DNA of 64,000 nucleotides from JADCRZ01 sp037718865. GTDB taxonomy: Bacteria; Bacteroidota; Bacteroidia; Chitinophagales; Chitinophagaceae. The notes under the pieces are model-generated. The model did no database searches, had not been told where the DNA came from, and saw only the letters and a list, made by a program, of their open reading frames with translations. The translations under genes were made by a program, and so were the position numbers. Positions 52,833 through 63,184 of this stretch are shown piece after piece. The stretch covers positions 1-64,000 of the forward strand of contig JBBJMP010000019.1 in NCBI GenBank assembly GCA_037718865.1. Reading direction: 5' to 3'. Every line of letters begins with the position of its first letter. Within the stretch, counting starts at the first letter, position 1.

Positions 52833-55013
52833 TTATGCTGGAACTTTACGTGGTTTTTCACGCTCCCAGAAACGATGCTGCTTGATGGCTTCAATAAACT
52901 GGTCTACTAATTTATCGGTATTGCTGCTAATTACGATCCCCTCCTTCAACGCTGTATCATCCGATTGATCGTCAGGAATTTTCCTGCCGAAATAAGTGGC
53001 CCGTAAAACCTGGTAAGCATCATGATCCGCTGCAATAGCCTTGCAATGCTTGAAAGCTTCGTTCAGAAAATGTACTGCATCAGCCTCCGCTTCAAGGGTA
53101 GCCACGCTGTTGAGCCCGCCCGGTACATATACGGCATCGTATAGTACGGAAGCCGTTGTCAGAAAACTTTTATCAATAGCAATTTCACCGTCATTTTGGC
53201 CGATCAAAAATCCCAGTTTAGGCGCTATCACGTCAACCATCGCACCTTCGGCTTTCAAAGCAGCTCCTACCGCCAGTAATGATTTCTCGTTTACACCATC
53301 TGCAGCAAGAATAGCTACCTTCCTGGTCTTAATGGAGCTCAACACGTTCTTCGACATGCTTAATGCCTCAGATCTTGCTAATGACCCTTCGACGATTACA
53401 GGCTGGTATGCTGCAGGATCGGCATCAGCGGGAATGTTCTGATTCAGTGGAAGTTCCAGGGATTTCGGTATGTGAAGTCCAAGTCCATAAGCAACCTGGT
53501 TAGCCAGGCCTCTATCGACCAAAGACAGGATATATAACATCCGTTGACGGATAGCGATCGTTTCCACTTTTCCCAATTCGAAACGCAGGGCATCCACGAT
53601 ATGATTTTTTTCCGGCTCCGACTGACTGTTAAAAAACAGCGTTGCCTGGCTGAAATGATCGAAAAAGCTTCGGCTTCTGCCCCTGATTTTCTTAGCATCG
53701 ATTCTTTCCGGATAAGAAGTAAATCCACCTTCGGAAGATTTCGCCTGGAAAGGGCAACCCCCACCTAACGTATTTGGACTATAGCTCGACCTTCCTTTGT
53801 TGATGGTTTGGCGCATGTGCCCGTCACGCTGGTTGTTATGGATCGGGCTCACCGGCCGGTTGATCGGTATTTCATGAAAATTAGGACCGCCCAGGCGGAT
53901 AAGCTGCGTATCGGTATAAGAGAACAGGCGTCCCTGCAGAAGCGGATCATTGGTGAAATCAATACCGGGAACAACATGGCCAAGATGAAAAGCAACCTGT
54001 TCTGTTTCCGCAAAGAAATTATCCGGGTTACGGTTCAGGGTCATTTTTCCTATTCTTTGAACGGGCACAAGTTCTTCGGGAATGATCTTGGTAGGATCCA
54101 GTAAGTCAAATTCAAATTTGTGTTCATCCGCTTCAGGAACAATTTGTACCCCAAGTTCCCATTCGGGAAAAGCGCCGTTTTCAATGGCTTCCCACAAATC
54201 CCTGCGATGATAGTCGGGATCCTTACCTGAAATATTCTGCGCTTCATCCCATGCTACAGAATGAACACCCAAAAGTGGCTTCCAGTGAAACTTAACGAAT
54301 ACAGATTCATTCTGATCGTTAACCAAACGGAACGTGTGAACGCCAAATCCTTCCATCATCCTGTAACTACGGGGAAGAGAACGGTCACTCATCAGCCACA
54401 TGATCATATGGGTAGATTCAGGAGTTAGCGAGATGAAATCCCAGAAAGTGTCATGGGCAGAAGCTGCCTGCGGGATCTCATTGTGCGGTTCGGGCTTCAC
54501 CGCATGGACCACATCCGGGAATTTAATGGCATCCTGGATAAAGAATACCGGTATGTTGTTGCCCACCAGGTCAAAATTTCCTTCCTGGGTGTAAAATTTA
54601 ACGGCAAATCCTCTTACATCCCTGGCAAGGTCTGAAGACCCCCGCGATCCTGCCACGGTTGAAAATCGTACAAATACAGGTGTTTCAGCCGACGGATCCG
54701 ATAAAAAATTCGCTTTTGTATACGAGGTCATGGGTTCATACACTTTGAAGACCCCGTGTGCCGCTGAACCCCTTGCATGTACAATACGTTCAGGGATCCG
54801 CTCATGATCGAAGTGCGTAATTTTTTCACGGAGAATGAAATCCTCCAGAAGTGTTGCTCCTCGTTCCCCGGCCTTCAGTGAGTTGTGGTCGTCATTAACA
54901 CGCAATCCCTGGTTGGTTGTCAGGAATTCTCCCGTGCCCACTTCAATATTTTTTGATAGTTCATCTGTTTTCTCGTTACTATTTTGTTCGGTATCCTTTT
55001 TTATCGTTGCCAT
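52833..55013 (-). CDS. katE: large-subunit catalase (HPII type) with C-terminal DJ-1/PfpI-like domain
   Basis: A 726-residue haem catalase. The distal His is in IVHARGSAAHG (His79), the distal Asn in LVGNNIPVFF (about 152), and the proximal Tyr in GRLFSYTDTQ (about 360). The long C-terminal region (about 560-726) begins TRKVAILAADGV and has the flavodoxin/DJ-1-like fold typical of HPII-type enzymes; these lack the thiol active site found in true DJ-1 proteins. It breaks down hydrogen peroxide in the cytoplasm. It follows the DUF892 gene by 50 bp on the same strand, and has a strong terminator. Confidence 0.95.
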   Translation of the reverse strand: MATIKKDTEQNSNEKTDELSKNIEVGTGEFLTTNQGLRVNDDHNSLKAGERGATLLEDFILREKITHFDHERIPERIVHARGSAAHGVFKVYEPMTSYTKANFLSDPSAETPVFVRFSTVAGSRGSSDLARDVRGFAVKFYTQEGNFDLVGNNIPVFFIQDAIKFPDVVHAVKPEPHNEIPQAASAHDTFWDFISLTPESTHMIMWLMSDRSLPRSYRMMEGFGVHTFRLVNDQNESVFVKFHWKPLLGVHSVAWDEAQNISGKDPDYHRRDLWEAIENGAFPEWELGVQIVPEADEHKFEFDLLDPTKIIPEELVPVQRIGKMTLNRNPDNFFAETEQVAFHLGHVVPGIDFTNDPLLQGRLFSYTDTQLIRLGGPNFHEIPINRPVSPIHNNQRDGHMRQTINKGRSSYSPNTLGGGCPFQAKSSEGGFTSYPERIDAKKIRGRSRSFFDHFSQATLFFNSQSEPEKNHIVDALRFELGKVETIAIRQRMLYILSLVDRGLANQVAYGLGLHIPKSLELPLNQNIPADADPAAYQPVIVEGSLARSEALSMSKNVLSSIKTRKVAILAADGVNEKSLLAVGAALKAEGAMVDVIAPKLGFLIGQNDGEIAIDKSFLTTASVLYDAVYVPGGLNSVATLEAEADAVHFLNEAFKHCKAIAADHDAYQVLRATYFGRKIPDDQSDDTALKEGIVISSNTDKLVDQFIEAIKQHRFWEREKPRKVPA

Positions 55014-55063
55014 AAGTGGTTTGTGTTTAAATGTAGTCTTAATAAAGTCCCCAATTATATCAA

Positions 55064-55639
55064 TTACATCGACTCAGCGATAGTGGTTAATAAAGCATCT
55101 GCTTCTTTCTCTTCTGTCAGGGTTTCACCCAAAATAGCTGCAATATCTTCCCGGCCTATCGTTTTAGCCAGTTTTGCAAGCCCTCCATAGGTTGCTATTT
55201 CATAATGTTCAACTTTTTGAGATGCCATTATCAGGCCCGTGTCACGGGCTGACGTACCTGCCGTGGTATTTTCGATAACTGCTTCGCCTTCTATGGCAAG
55301 GCCTTCCATGGCATCACATTTCTGGGCCTGTTTCTTTTTCCCCAGTAATTCAAAAATTTGCTCCAGGCGGTCAACATGAACTTTGGTGAGGTTCCAATGC
55401 TCGGACAACGCGCTTTGTAATTCCTTTGATGCTGCAGCCTTTACCATTTTGGGAAGATTCTTTACCAGGTGATTTTCGGCCCAGTAAATGTCTTTTATTG
55501 AATCCAGGAAAAGGTCTTCCAGCCCTGAATTTGCTCCTTCGGAAGACGTTAAGATCATTTGTTCCGATGGTTCAGAAGAAGCCTTGCTCTCCAGGTCTGA
55601 TGAAGTACTTTTTTGCTTTTTTGCAGATGACTTTGCCAT
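55064..55639 (-). CDS. DUF892 (YciE/YciF) ferritin-like protein
   Basis: A 191-residue protein. A charged, low-complexity N-terminus (about 1-40, Ser/Lys-rich) precedes a ferritin-like four-helix bundle of the DUF892 family: LEDLFLDSIKDIYWAEN, SEHWNLTKVHVDRLEQIFE, and VEHYEIATYGGLAKLAK carry the Glu and His residues expected at the di-iron site. Members are stress-induced. Its position directly upstream of the catalase gene, in the same direction, supports a joint oxidative or general stress role, which is inferred. Confidence 0.85.
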   Translation of the reverse strand: MAKSSAKKQKSTSSDLESKASSEPSEQMILTSSEGANSGLEDLFLDSIKDIYWAENHLVKNLPKMVKAAASKELQSALSEHWNLTKVHVDRLEQIFELLGKKKQAQKCDAMEGLAIEGEAVIENTTAGTSARDTGLIMASQKVEHYEIATYGGLAKLAKTIGREDIAAILGETLTEEKEADALLTTIAESM

Positions 55640-55886
55640 AATCGTTTTTGTATCAAATATCTAGAAATTTGGCCACCTAATCTTACATTTTAATTCATTT
55701 ATGTCGATTAGTCCTGCATCAGGTTGACATTCGAATTAACCGCCTTCTTTCTTCATTAAAGAATAAAACTGTTTCCATTGTAAAACTTTTTACGATTATT
55801 TAGGAGAAGCGTATTATGGTAATGGTTTGTATAATTACTAACGCTGACATATCATTAAGTAAACTCTTAAACCAAAAATTTACATC

Positions 55887-56846
55887 ATGAAAAAATCTCA
55901 ATCAGGTTCCGGCAGGCAATCTTTGGCACCAGACACTATTACAAAGGCCAATCAGCCTGAAGGCAACTCTTCACATCATCCGAATCCGGGAAAGCATCAT
56001 TATGCAATATCCGTGGATGACGACAACAGGGAATATTATGTTCATATACCTAAAGGGTACAACGGAAGTACAGACTTACCTGTTGTATTTATGCTCCATG
56101 GCAGTGGAGGCGAAGGACTGAAATTTTATAACATTTCAGGTTGGGTTAAGGAAGGGGATAGTGAGAATATCATAACGGTTTTCCCATCATCCTGGAAGTA
56201 CGATTGTGTCTTGGATGACGGTGTAAAGAAACACAATGCGGAAAAATGGAACAGCTATGACCTGGTTGTCTGCGACGACAACAAAAAAAGGAACGACGTG
56301 AAGTTTCTCAGCAGCGTAATCGATGATTTGAAATCAAAATTTGCGGTGAACGAAAAGCGAATATATATGGCAGGCTTTTCCAATGGCGGCGAGATGGCCG
56401 CACGGTGTGCTATAGAGCTTTCAGATAAATTGGCTGCTGTAGTGGCTTGTGCGGGAACGCTGCCACACGACGCAAGTTTGACACCCCTTAGGAAATTGCC
56501 TGTTTGGCTTCAGATAGGAAACGCAGATGAAAAGCTTATTGCAAACATTGGAGCCGTTTCTCCACTTCCTATGGACATACCGCTGTTGTTGTCACAGTAC
56601 CCTGCCGTTCAATCTGTGATTAACACCTACATCAACAGCTTTGAATTACAACCTGGTTATACCATTTCAGGCAACCCCCGGAAATTTACAATAGCCACAT
56701 ACCCGGGCATCTCAGGCGGAGCGGAGAATGTATTCAGGTTCGTAATGATCAAAGACCTCGAACATCAATATGCTAACGGAAAAAATCATCCGCTTGTGGC
56801 AGCCGATGTGCATTGGGATTGGATGAAAGATTTTATGCTGCCATAA
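55887..56846 (+). CDS. PHB-depolymerase-like/LpqC-type esterase
   Basis: A 319-residue alpha/beta hydrolase. The oxyanion region is VVFMLHGSGGEG, the nucleophile elbow is GFSNGGEMAAR (Ser in the GxSxG pattern), and the C-terminal region EHQYANGKNHP carries the likely catalytic His. No clear signal peptide precedes; the first 40 residues are polar and rich in Ser and Gly. Relatives hydrolyse polyhydroxybutyrate or feruloyl and acetyl esters on plant polymers. Which of these applies cannot be read from the sequence. It is a single-gene unit. Confidence 0.75.
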   Translation: MKKSQSGSGRQSLAPDTITKANQPEGNSSHHPNPGKHHYAISVDDDNREYYVHIPKGYNGSTDLPVVFMLHGSGGEGLKFYNISGWVKEGDSENIITVFPSSWKYDCVLDDGVKKHNAEKWNSYDLVVCDDNKKRNDVKFLSSVIDDLKSKFAVNEKRIYMAGFSNGGEMAARCAIELSDKLAAVVACAGTLPHDASLTPLRKLPVWLQIGNADEKLIANIGAVSPLPMDIPLLLSQYPAVQSVINTYINSFELQPGYTISGNPRKFTIATYPGISGGAENVFRFVMIKDLEHQYANGKNHPLVAADVHWDWMKDFMLP

Positions 56847-56977
56847 AAGCGCAGGTATAAACGCTAAGTTATATCTAGCAGGTGCTTTTAACGACGTGAC
56901 ATACCTGGTTCCGTGGCATTTGTGTTGCCCTTATAATTTGTATGATCTGCCGCAAATATCCTCAACCGCGTGGTGGA

Positions 56978-58090
56978 TCATACCAATTTAAGTTCTATCT
57001 TTTTGGCCGCTTTGACGGCCAGATATATCGCGTCGATGATTTTTAAGTCTTTCAGCGCTTCTTCGCCGTCTACAGGTACTGGGGGTTGTTTACCACCTAA
57101 AATAATACCTGCCATTTCATCCATTTGTACCGTTTGATGAGTTACATGGGGCTGGGTTAATTCACCCTTGTTTGTGCGTCCCTTTATTGGGCCATAGCCG
57201 GTCGATGGTTGCAATTCAGCATATCCTTTTTCTCCATTCACGAAAAAACGATCCAGGTTATTCATGCTATATGTCGACAGACAAGACGCTACCGCCCCGC
57301 TGGGAAAGCCCAGTTGAAATTGGATGGTTTCGTCTACGCCATCCTTAAATTTTTCCAGGTCAGTTTTAGTTTCCTCTGCGGTCACCCAGATGGGCTCCTC
57401 CCCTATCATGTAACGGGAACCATTAATGGCGTAAATACCTATATCCATCAGCGAGCCACCTCCGGCCAGTTGCTTGTTTAACCGCCATTGTTTGGGATCA
57501 CCTATTTTAAATCCGCAAAGTCCCTGGAAAAACATAATCTTTCCTAATTCGCCTTCTTTGCGCATCCGGATTATCTCCAGCGTTTTTGGCTCAAAGTGCA
57601 TCCGGTATCCTACAAGTAACTTAACGTTTGCATTCTTACAGGCGGTAATCATCTCCTGCCCTTGCCTGGCATTGAGGGCCATCGGTTTTTCGCAAATGGC
57701 ATGCTTGCCTGCTTTGGCCACCCGTATAACCTGGTCACGATGAAGGCCATTCGGCGTAATCACATATACAGCATCGATATCCGGGTTGCTTTTAATATTG
57801 TCAAAATTCTCATAGTTGTAACAGTTCTTTTCAGGAATGTTGTATTTAACCTGCCATTCTTTGATCTTGGAAGGGGTACCACTGATAGCGCCTACCAGTT
57901 TAGCCATCTTACACGATTGCATGGCCTCGGCAACTCGGGTACCGTAACTGCCCAGGCCGAGGATGGCAACCCGTAGCAAGGGACCCTGATAAACATCTCC
58001 GGTAATATTTGCCGACCCATACCCGGGTAAAAACGGAATTGCAATAGCCGAAACAGCAAGTTTTTGTAAAAAGTTGCGACGTGAATGCAT
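56978..58090 (-). CDS. Gfo/Idh/MocA family oxidoreductase, Tat-exported
   Basis: A 370-residue protein with a twin-arginine signal (HSRRNFLQKLAV). The Rossmann loop is LGLGSYGTR (about 45-53), the family motif is CEKPMALN (about 138-145), and the active-site histidine region is around SLMDIGIYAING. Such proteins oxidise or reduce sugars with tightly bound NADP in the periplasm, like glucose-fructose oxidoreductase. It is the last gene of the PUL 2 operon, 94 bp after susD. Confidence 0.85.
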   Translation of the reverse strand: MHSRRNFLQKLAVSAIAIPFLPGYGSANITGDVYQGPLLRVAILGLGSYGTRVAEAMQSCKMAKLVGAISGTPSKIKEWQVKYNIPEKNCYNYENFDNIKSNPDIDAVYVITPNGLHRDQVIRVAKAGKHAICEKPMALNARQGQEMITACKNANVKLLVGYRMHFEPKTLEIIRMRKEGELGKIMFFQGLCGFKIGDPKQWRLNKQLAGGGSLMDIGIYAINGSRYMIGEEPIWVTAEETKTDLEKFKDGVDETIQFQLGFPSGAVASCLSTYSMNNLDRFFVNGEKGYAELQPSTGYGPIKGRTNKGELTQPHVTHQTVQMDEMAGIILGGKQPPVPVDGEEALKDLKIIDAIYLAVKAAKKIELKLV

Positions 58091-58184
58091 AAAATAATTT
58101 TACTCCAAATATAATGTAAGCACGGCATCAAACTAGTGAAAAGATGAATCGATCAATCTGCGAATCTTCGGCGATACACTTAGA

Positions 58185-59717
58185 TCAATAACCCGGGTTT
58201 TGGATCATTTTTTCAGGATTTAATTTGTATTCATTCAACGGTATAGGGAAGAAATAATCCTTGGTAGTTATATTCGTCAGGGGTGAATTGTTGTACTCCG
58301 CCTGATTTTTAGCGCGAAAATAAGCCACCAGTTCGTCAGGTTTAAAAAACCGTAACAAGTCGTGCCACCGGTGATGCTCAAAGGCAAGTTCGATACGTCT
58401 TTCATGCAGGATCGCAAGCTTGAGTGTTGGATATTTTGAAGAATAACCCGAAGTGCTCATCATTTCCTGATAAGAAGGCAAACCTGCTCTTGTACGAACC
58501 ATATTTAAATATTGAATCGCTGAGGCATTGTCACCAAGATGCATATGCACTTCAGCAAGATTAAGTATGATATCTGCATAACGCATAAGTATCCAGTCAT
58601 TGCCGCCATATCCCAACACACCTGCAGCCGCACTGTTGTCTCTGAATTTGGTGATGAAATAATTTTGAACGGCAGCATTGGAAGCGTATTTGATCGAAAA
58701 GGTTGTGCGCACATCCCCGGTCTCAAATTCATTTACCAGATCGGGTGACGGAGCATTGCCCGATCCCTGGGACTGAAACTGGGAATTGATCGTTTCCCCC
58801 CTGGCCTGGTTATTTGCAGCGATCGACGAACTATAGTTTACATCTCCCTGGCGATACACGATCTGCAGGATTATTTCAGGGTTGGTCGCTTTTTTATTCA
58901 CGTCAAAAACATCAGGAAAAGGGATTTCAAACAGCTGACCAAACGTGCGCATATTATAACAGGCCAGGAGGTGCATTTTTGCATTATTAAAATGCGAAGT
59001 ACTGTTTTCCCCCTCGAGTGTTGTACCCATGGTTAAATAAACCTGTCCCAGCAAACCATTGGCTGCCTGTAAAGAAACCCTGCCCCTGTTTGCAGCCGTC
59101 TGGACCCTGGGCAGGTTGCTGTTCGCCACCTCGGTAAGGTCTTTTACGATCTGAACGTATACAGCTTCTCTGGTTGCCCTGAACGTGATCGCGTCTACCT
59201 GCGCGGTATTGCCTAAGCGTTCGGTTACAAGGGGCACTCCCCCAAACTCCCGTACAAGATGAAAATACATTAAAGCCCTGATGTATTTTACTTCGGCCAG
59301 GTACCTGATCTTCACACTGTCATTACTGAATTTGATCTTGTCAATTGCTGAAAGAACAAGATTTGCTCTTGATATGGGTGTATACAGTGCTGACCAGTGG
59401 CTTTGCAAATAAGTATTGCTGGAAACCAGCGAAAAGGCAGTAAACTGAAACGGCTCTCCGTTATTCGACTGGTTATCCGTGCTGTTAAAATCATCTGAAC
59501 GGTCATCCGTCCACAATCTTGCTCCTTCGCCGATAGCATTAGAGCTTCTAAGCGCCTGGTAAACGCCGTTCACTGCCAGGGTAATGTCATTTTCAGTTTG
59601 GAAATTATTGTCAATAGAAACGGCATTAGGATTAGTTTGCTCTAAAAAACTCTTTTTGCACGAGCTTAACGATGCTGCTACAATTAAACAGGAGATCAGT
59701 AAAATAGTGTTTCGCAT
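58185..59717 (-). CDS. SusD/RagB nutrient-binding lipoprotein (PUL 2)
   Basis: A 510-residue outer-membrane lipoprotein (lipobox SSC, about residue 19, then KKSFLEQTNPNAVS). The N-terminal domain contains DITLAVNGVYQALRSS, followed by TPR-like helices with IRALMYFHLVREFGGVPLV, and the C-terminal region ends LHERRIELAFEHHRWHDLLRF. It lies 18 bp after susC on the same strand. The glycan is unknown and probably differs from that of PUL 1, since the two SusD proteins share only family features. Confidence 0.9.
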   Translation of the reverse strand: MRNTILLISCLIVAASLSSCKKSFLEQTNPNAVSIDNNFQTENDITLAVNGVYQALRSSNAIGEGARLWTDDRSDDFNSTDNQSNNGEPFQFTAFSLVSSNTYLQSHWSALYTPISRANLVLSAIDKIKFSNDSVKIRYLAEVKYIRALMYFHLVREFGGVPLVTERLGNTAQVDAITFRATREAVYVQIVKDLTEVANSNLPRVQTAANRGRVSLQAANGLLGQVYLTMGTTLEGENSTSHFNNAKMHLLACYNMRTFGQLFEIPFPDVFDVNKKATNPEIILQIVYRQGDVNYSSSIAANNQARGETINSQFQSQGSGNAPSPDLVNEFETGDVRTTFSIKYASNAAVQNYFITKFRDNSAAAGVLGYGGNDWILMRYADIILNLAEVHMHLGDNASAIQYLNMVRTRAGLPSYQEMMSTSGYSSKYPTLKLAILHERRIELAFEHHRWHDLLRFFKPDELVAYFRAKNQAEYNNSPLTNITTKDYFFPIPLNEYKLNPEKMIQNPGY

Positions 59718-59735
59718 AATAAATTGTTTAACTCA

Positions 59736-62700
59736 TTAAAACTGCATTCTTAAACCCAGGTTAAATGCTCTTACAAGGGGATATTTACCATAATCAACGC
59801 CAGGTGCCAGGTTTGTTCCGTTGTTATAATCAACCTCAGGATTGTAGCCTGAATAGTCAGTCACGGTAAACGCATTGTCAACACCGGCATACACGCGCAG
59901 GTTGCTGATCCCTGCTATTTTTACTAACGGCAATGCAGGTACGCTGTAACCAAGCGTAATGTTGGTGCACCGGAAGAAGGATCCATCCTGCAGATAAAAA
60001 TCAGACAGCCTTGTGCTGTTGCTTTGCGTGCCACCACGCGACGCACGGTAGATCTTTCCATCACCAGGTTCGGCTTCAGACCTGTGCCTGTTTGCTACCA
60101 TGGCATAATTATTTCCCGATCCTTCCATATTTTTTATGTAATAATCCTGCCCGTCTATTACCTGGTTAGCGTGTGCACCATTAAATGAGGCGCTGAAATC
60201 GAACTGTCTAAAGCCTGAAGACAGATTCAAACCATAAGTAAACTTTGGATATGGAGTACCAATCACCTGCTTGTCGCTCTCATTTACAATTCCATCACCA
60301 TTAATATCTTCAAAATAAATATCGCCCGGATTCAACGGGGTGCTGGAATAAGACGACCTGGGGGGACCTTTCAGGATATACCCTTTGGGAAAGGTGTTGT
60401 TCGGCAAGAGGTTGGCATTGTCTATGGCAATGTTGGCCATGTCTGCCTGTCTGACCATGCCGGCAACCTTAACCCCGTAAAACATCCCGACCGGATGACC
60501 TTCCATGGTAACATGAGTTGTATATGATCTTTCTGCCCCGGCAAAGAAAATCGCACTTGCACCGCCAAGACTAACGACTTTATTTTTGTTAGCCGTAATG
60601 TTACCGCTGAAATTTAAACGGAAGTCTTTGGTAGAGATTATCCTTGCATCCAGCTGTGCGTCAAAACCCTTGTTTTGGATATTTGCATTTCTCAGGTTGG
60701 TAAGTATTGAAGCCGAACCCGACGAAGCAGAGATGCTCTGATTAAACAAGAGGTCATAAGATTTGCTGACGTAGTAATTAAATATTAATGATAAACGGTT
60801 GTCCAGCAGACCCAGGTCTGCACCGAAATTGTACTGTGACGTTGATTCCCATCCCAGTTGGTCATCCGTAATATTGCCCGCCCAGTTTGCGGTTTGAATG
60901 GTTCCCGGAGAACCGAAAACAACACCACCGGGACTGGAAACAGATTGTTCGTACCTGTAATTGCCTATATTATTGTTACCGGTTAGTCCCCAGCTTGCCC
61001 TAAGCTTAACCGTTGATCCGGCCCCTAGCCAATCCCTATAAAATGATTCTCTGGAAAGGTTCCATCCGGCCGAAACAGAAGGAAATTTTCCCCATCGGTT
61101 CTTCGGGCCAAAGCGTGATGAGCCGTCCATGCGGAAAGAGCCGGATAAATAATACTTCTCATCAAAACTGTACAATATTCTACCCAGGTAAGATATCAGC
61201 GTAGTAGTTGTTTTACCTGTATTTGAGTTAAGATAGAAATTGGATGCATTAGCGCCTCTCGCAGTTATCTCTGGTACCTGGTCGTTAGTAAATCCATTCG
61301 CGCCGACACTTATGATATCGCTGGTTGTTTTCTGAGTAGTATAGCCGGCCAATACGTCTACATTGCTCTTGCCAAGTTCCTTTTTGTAATTTAGAGTAAA
61401 CTCACCAAGCTGATCGAGCATGGCGATGGTTTGCGCAGCATTATTAGCTGCCGCAATAGCCTGGGGGGAACCTGCAGGATTTACACCACTGCTCAAATTA
61501 GTGGGATAGTAATACTCGTATTTTTCATTGTAGGTCTGTGCCCCCAGGTTTATTTTTGCAAGAAGCTGAGGAATGATCTCATAGGTAGCGCTGACATTCG
61601 AAGTGGCCCGGTTTGCTTTCCGGGTGATGTTTACCCGCTCCGCCAGGGCTACCGGGTTCTCTATTCCCTGAAAGCCATAAGGAAAACCATCGGTTTGCTG
61701 GGCTGCCTGTCCCAGTGCCAGGCTCCCATCGGAATTATATACGGGGAAAAAGGGCATATACACCAAAGCGCCTAAGATAGGGCCCTGGTTAAAACGTCCC
61801 TCTTCCACTTCACGGTTATCATTATGCGTTAAAAAAATGCTCGAACTGACTTTTAATTTTTTAGTGATGTCTGCATCAATGTTTGCCCGTAGGTTTATTC
61901 TTTTCTGAAAGGTGCTGACAATTATACCGTTTTGATCCAGGTATCCTCCGCTTATTGAATATCTGGTTGCATTATTGCCACCGGAAAAAGACAAATTATG
62001 CCTTTGTAAAAGTGCATTCCTGTATAAGGCATCCTGCCAGTCGGTGTTATACTGCGGTTTGATTAATTTCTGATTGGGAAAATCGTACAGTGATTTCAGG
62101 ATAGATATGGAGCTCGCATTAGAACTTCCTGCCTTAGCCACACGGGTAGCGTTATCATCGGAATAAAAGGCATCGTTCCAGGGTATTCCCCTCGCAATAA
62201 GAATATCCCGGTAAGACCCGTTTCTTCCATCAATGAATAATTGGGCAAAGCCTTCCGCATCCAGCATCTTAACTTTTTTCGCAAGCTGGTTGATGCCGGC
62301 CTGGTAGCTGTATTCCAGTGTTCCTTTTCCCTGTTTACCTCTTTTGGTGGTTATCAGCACAACCCCGCCTGAAGCCCTGGAACCGTAGATGGCAGCAGAA
62401 GCAGCATCTTTTAAAATTTCCACTGATTCAATATCATCAGGATTAATGAAGATATCATTTCCCGCGGTTGCGGGGTTATACCCTGACGTATTATTGGTAG
62501 CGTTGCCCGGACCGGAACTTACATTTCCGCCAACAGGGTATCCGTCAATCACGTATAACGGTTCGGAACTGGCGTTGATGGAGCCGATGCCCCGCACCGT
62601 GATCTTTGTGCCGGAGTAAGGCGCGCCACTTACCTGGGAAACCTGTACCCCTGCCACCTTTCCTACCAAAGCCTGACTGAGCGTTGGTGAGGAAAGGTTG

Positions 62701-63134
62701 AGCTCTTTTGCCTTTACACTGGATACGGCACCGGTAAGGTCGCTTCTTCTTAACCTCGAATAGCCGATGGCTACTACCTCGTCCAGTGTTTTGACATCTT
62801 CATTTAATGTTACATCGATCGTTGTGCGGTTGGAAACAACTAGTTCCTGTGAGCCCATTCCTACATAACTGAATATGAGTTTTGCACCAGGGCTTACCTC
62901 GATAACATATTTTCCTGAATTATCCGTCATCGTTGATTTTCCGGAAGTCTTTTCGGATACGCTTACACCCCGTAAGGGCTGACTGTTGTTACCTTTAACC
63001 ACACCGGATATGCTTGTTTGCGCATGAAGTGATAAAGTAATAACTGCAAAGACAAGAAAAACGAATAACCGTTTTTGTCCTGGCGGTCTTAATGGATTAA
63101 ACAAATAGCAAAATTTTTGTCTTACTCTATTCAT
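59736..63134 (-). CDS. SusC/RagA TonB-linked outer-membrane transporter (PUL 2)
   Basis: A 1,132-residue TonB-dependent transporter with an N-terminal signal (about 1-38, ending LHAQ), a carboxypeptidase-regulatory-like domain (ISGVVKGNNSQPLRGVSVSE, SYVGMGSQE), a TonB-box-like stretch (LDEVVAIGYSRL), a plug with IYGSRASGGVVLITTKRG, and a barrel ending in aromatic LGLRMQF. It forms a complex with the following SusD. The gene lies 50 bp after the preceding propeller-like protein, so it may belong to the same transcript. Confidence 0.9.
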   Translation of the reverse strand: MNRVRQKFCYLFNPLRPPGQKRLFVFLVFAVITLSLHAQTSISGVVKGNNSQPLRGVSVSEKTSGKSTMTDNSGKYVIEVSPGAKLIFSYVGMGSQELVVSNRTTIDVTLNEDVKTLDEVVAIGYSRLRRSDLTGAVSSVKAKELNLSSPTLSQALVGKVAGVQVSQVSGAPYSGTKITVRGIGSINASSEPLYVIDGYPVGGNVSSGPGNATNNTSGYNPATAGNDIFINPDDIESVEILKDAASAAIYGSRASGGVVLITTKRGKQGKGTLEYSYQAGINQLAKKVKMLDAEGFAQLFIDGRNGSYRDILIARGIPWNDAFYSDDNATRVAKAGSSNASSISILKSLYDFPNQKLIKPQYNTDWQDALYRNALLQRHNLSFSGGNNATRYSISGGYLDQNGIIVSTFQKRINLRANIDADITKKLKVSSSIFLTHNDNREVEEGRFNQGPILGALVYMPFFPVYNSDGSLALGQAAQQTDGFPYGFQGIENPVALAERVNITRKANRATSNVSATYEIIPQLLAKINLGAQTYNEKYEYYYPTNLSSGVNPAGSPQAIAAANNAAQTIAMLDQLGEFTLNYKKELGKSNVDVLAGYTTQKTTSDIISVGANGFTNDQVPEITARGANASNFYLNSNTGKTTTTLISYLGRILYSFDEKYYLSGSFRMDGSSRFGPKNRWGKFPSVSAGWNLSRESFYRDWLGAGSTVKLRASWGLTGNNNIGNYRYEQSVSSPGGVVFGSPGTIQTANWAGNITDDQLGWESTSQYNFGADLGLLDNRLSLIFNYYVSKSYDLLFNQSISASSGSASILTNLRNANIQNKGFDAQLDARIISTKDFRLNFSGNITANKNKVVSLGGASAIFFAGAERSYTTHVTMEGHPVGMFYGVKVAGMVRQADMANIAIDNANLLPNNTFPKGYILKGPPRSSYSSTPLNPGDIYFEDINGDGIVNESDKQVIGTPYPKFTYGLNLSSGFRQFDFSASFNGAHANQVIDGQDYYIKNMEGSGNNYAMVANRHRSEAEPGDGKIYRASRGGTQSNSTRLSDFYLQDGSFFRCTNITLGYSVPALPLVKIAGISNLRVYAGVDNAFTVTDYSGYNPEVDYNNGTNLAPGVDYGKYPLVRAFNLGLRMQF

Positions 63135-63184
63135 AGCATTGGTTTTAATGATTGAATGTTTTTGGAATAATCAAGCAAAATGTA

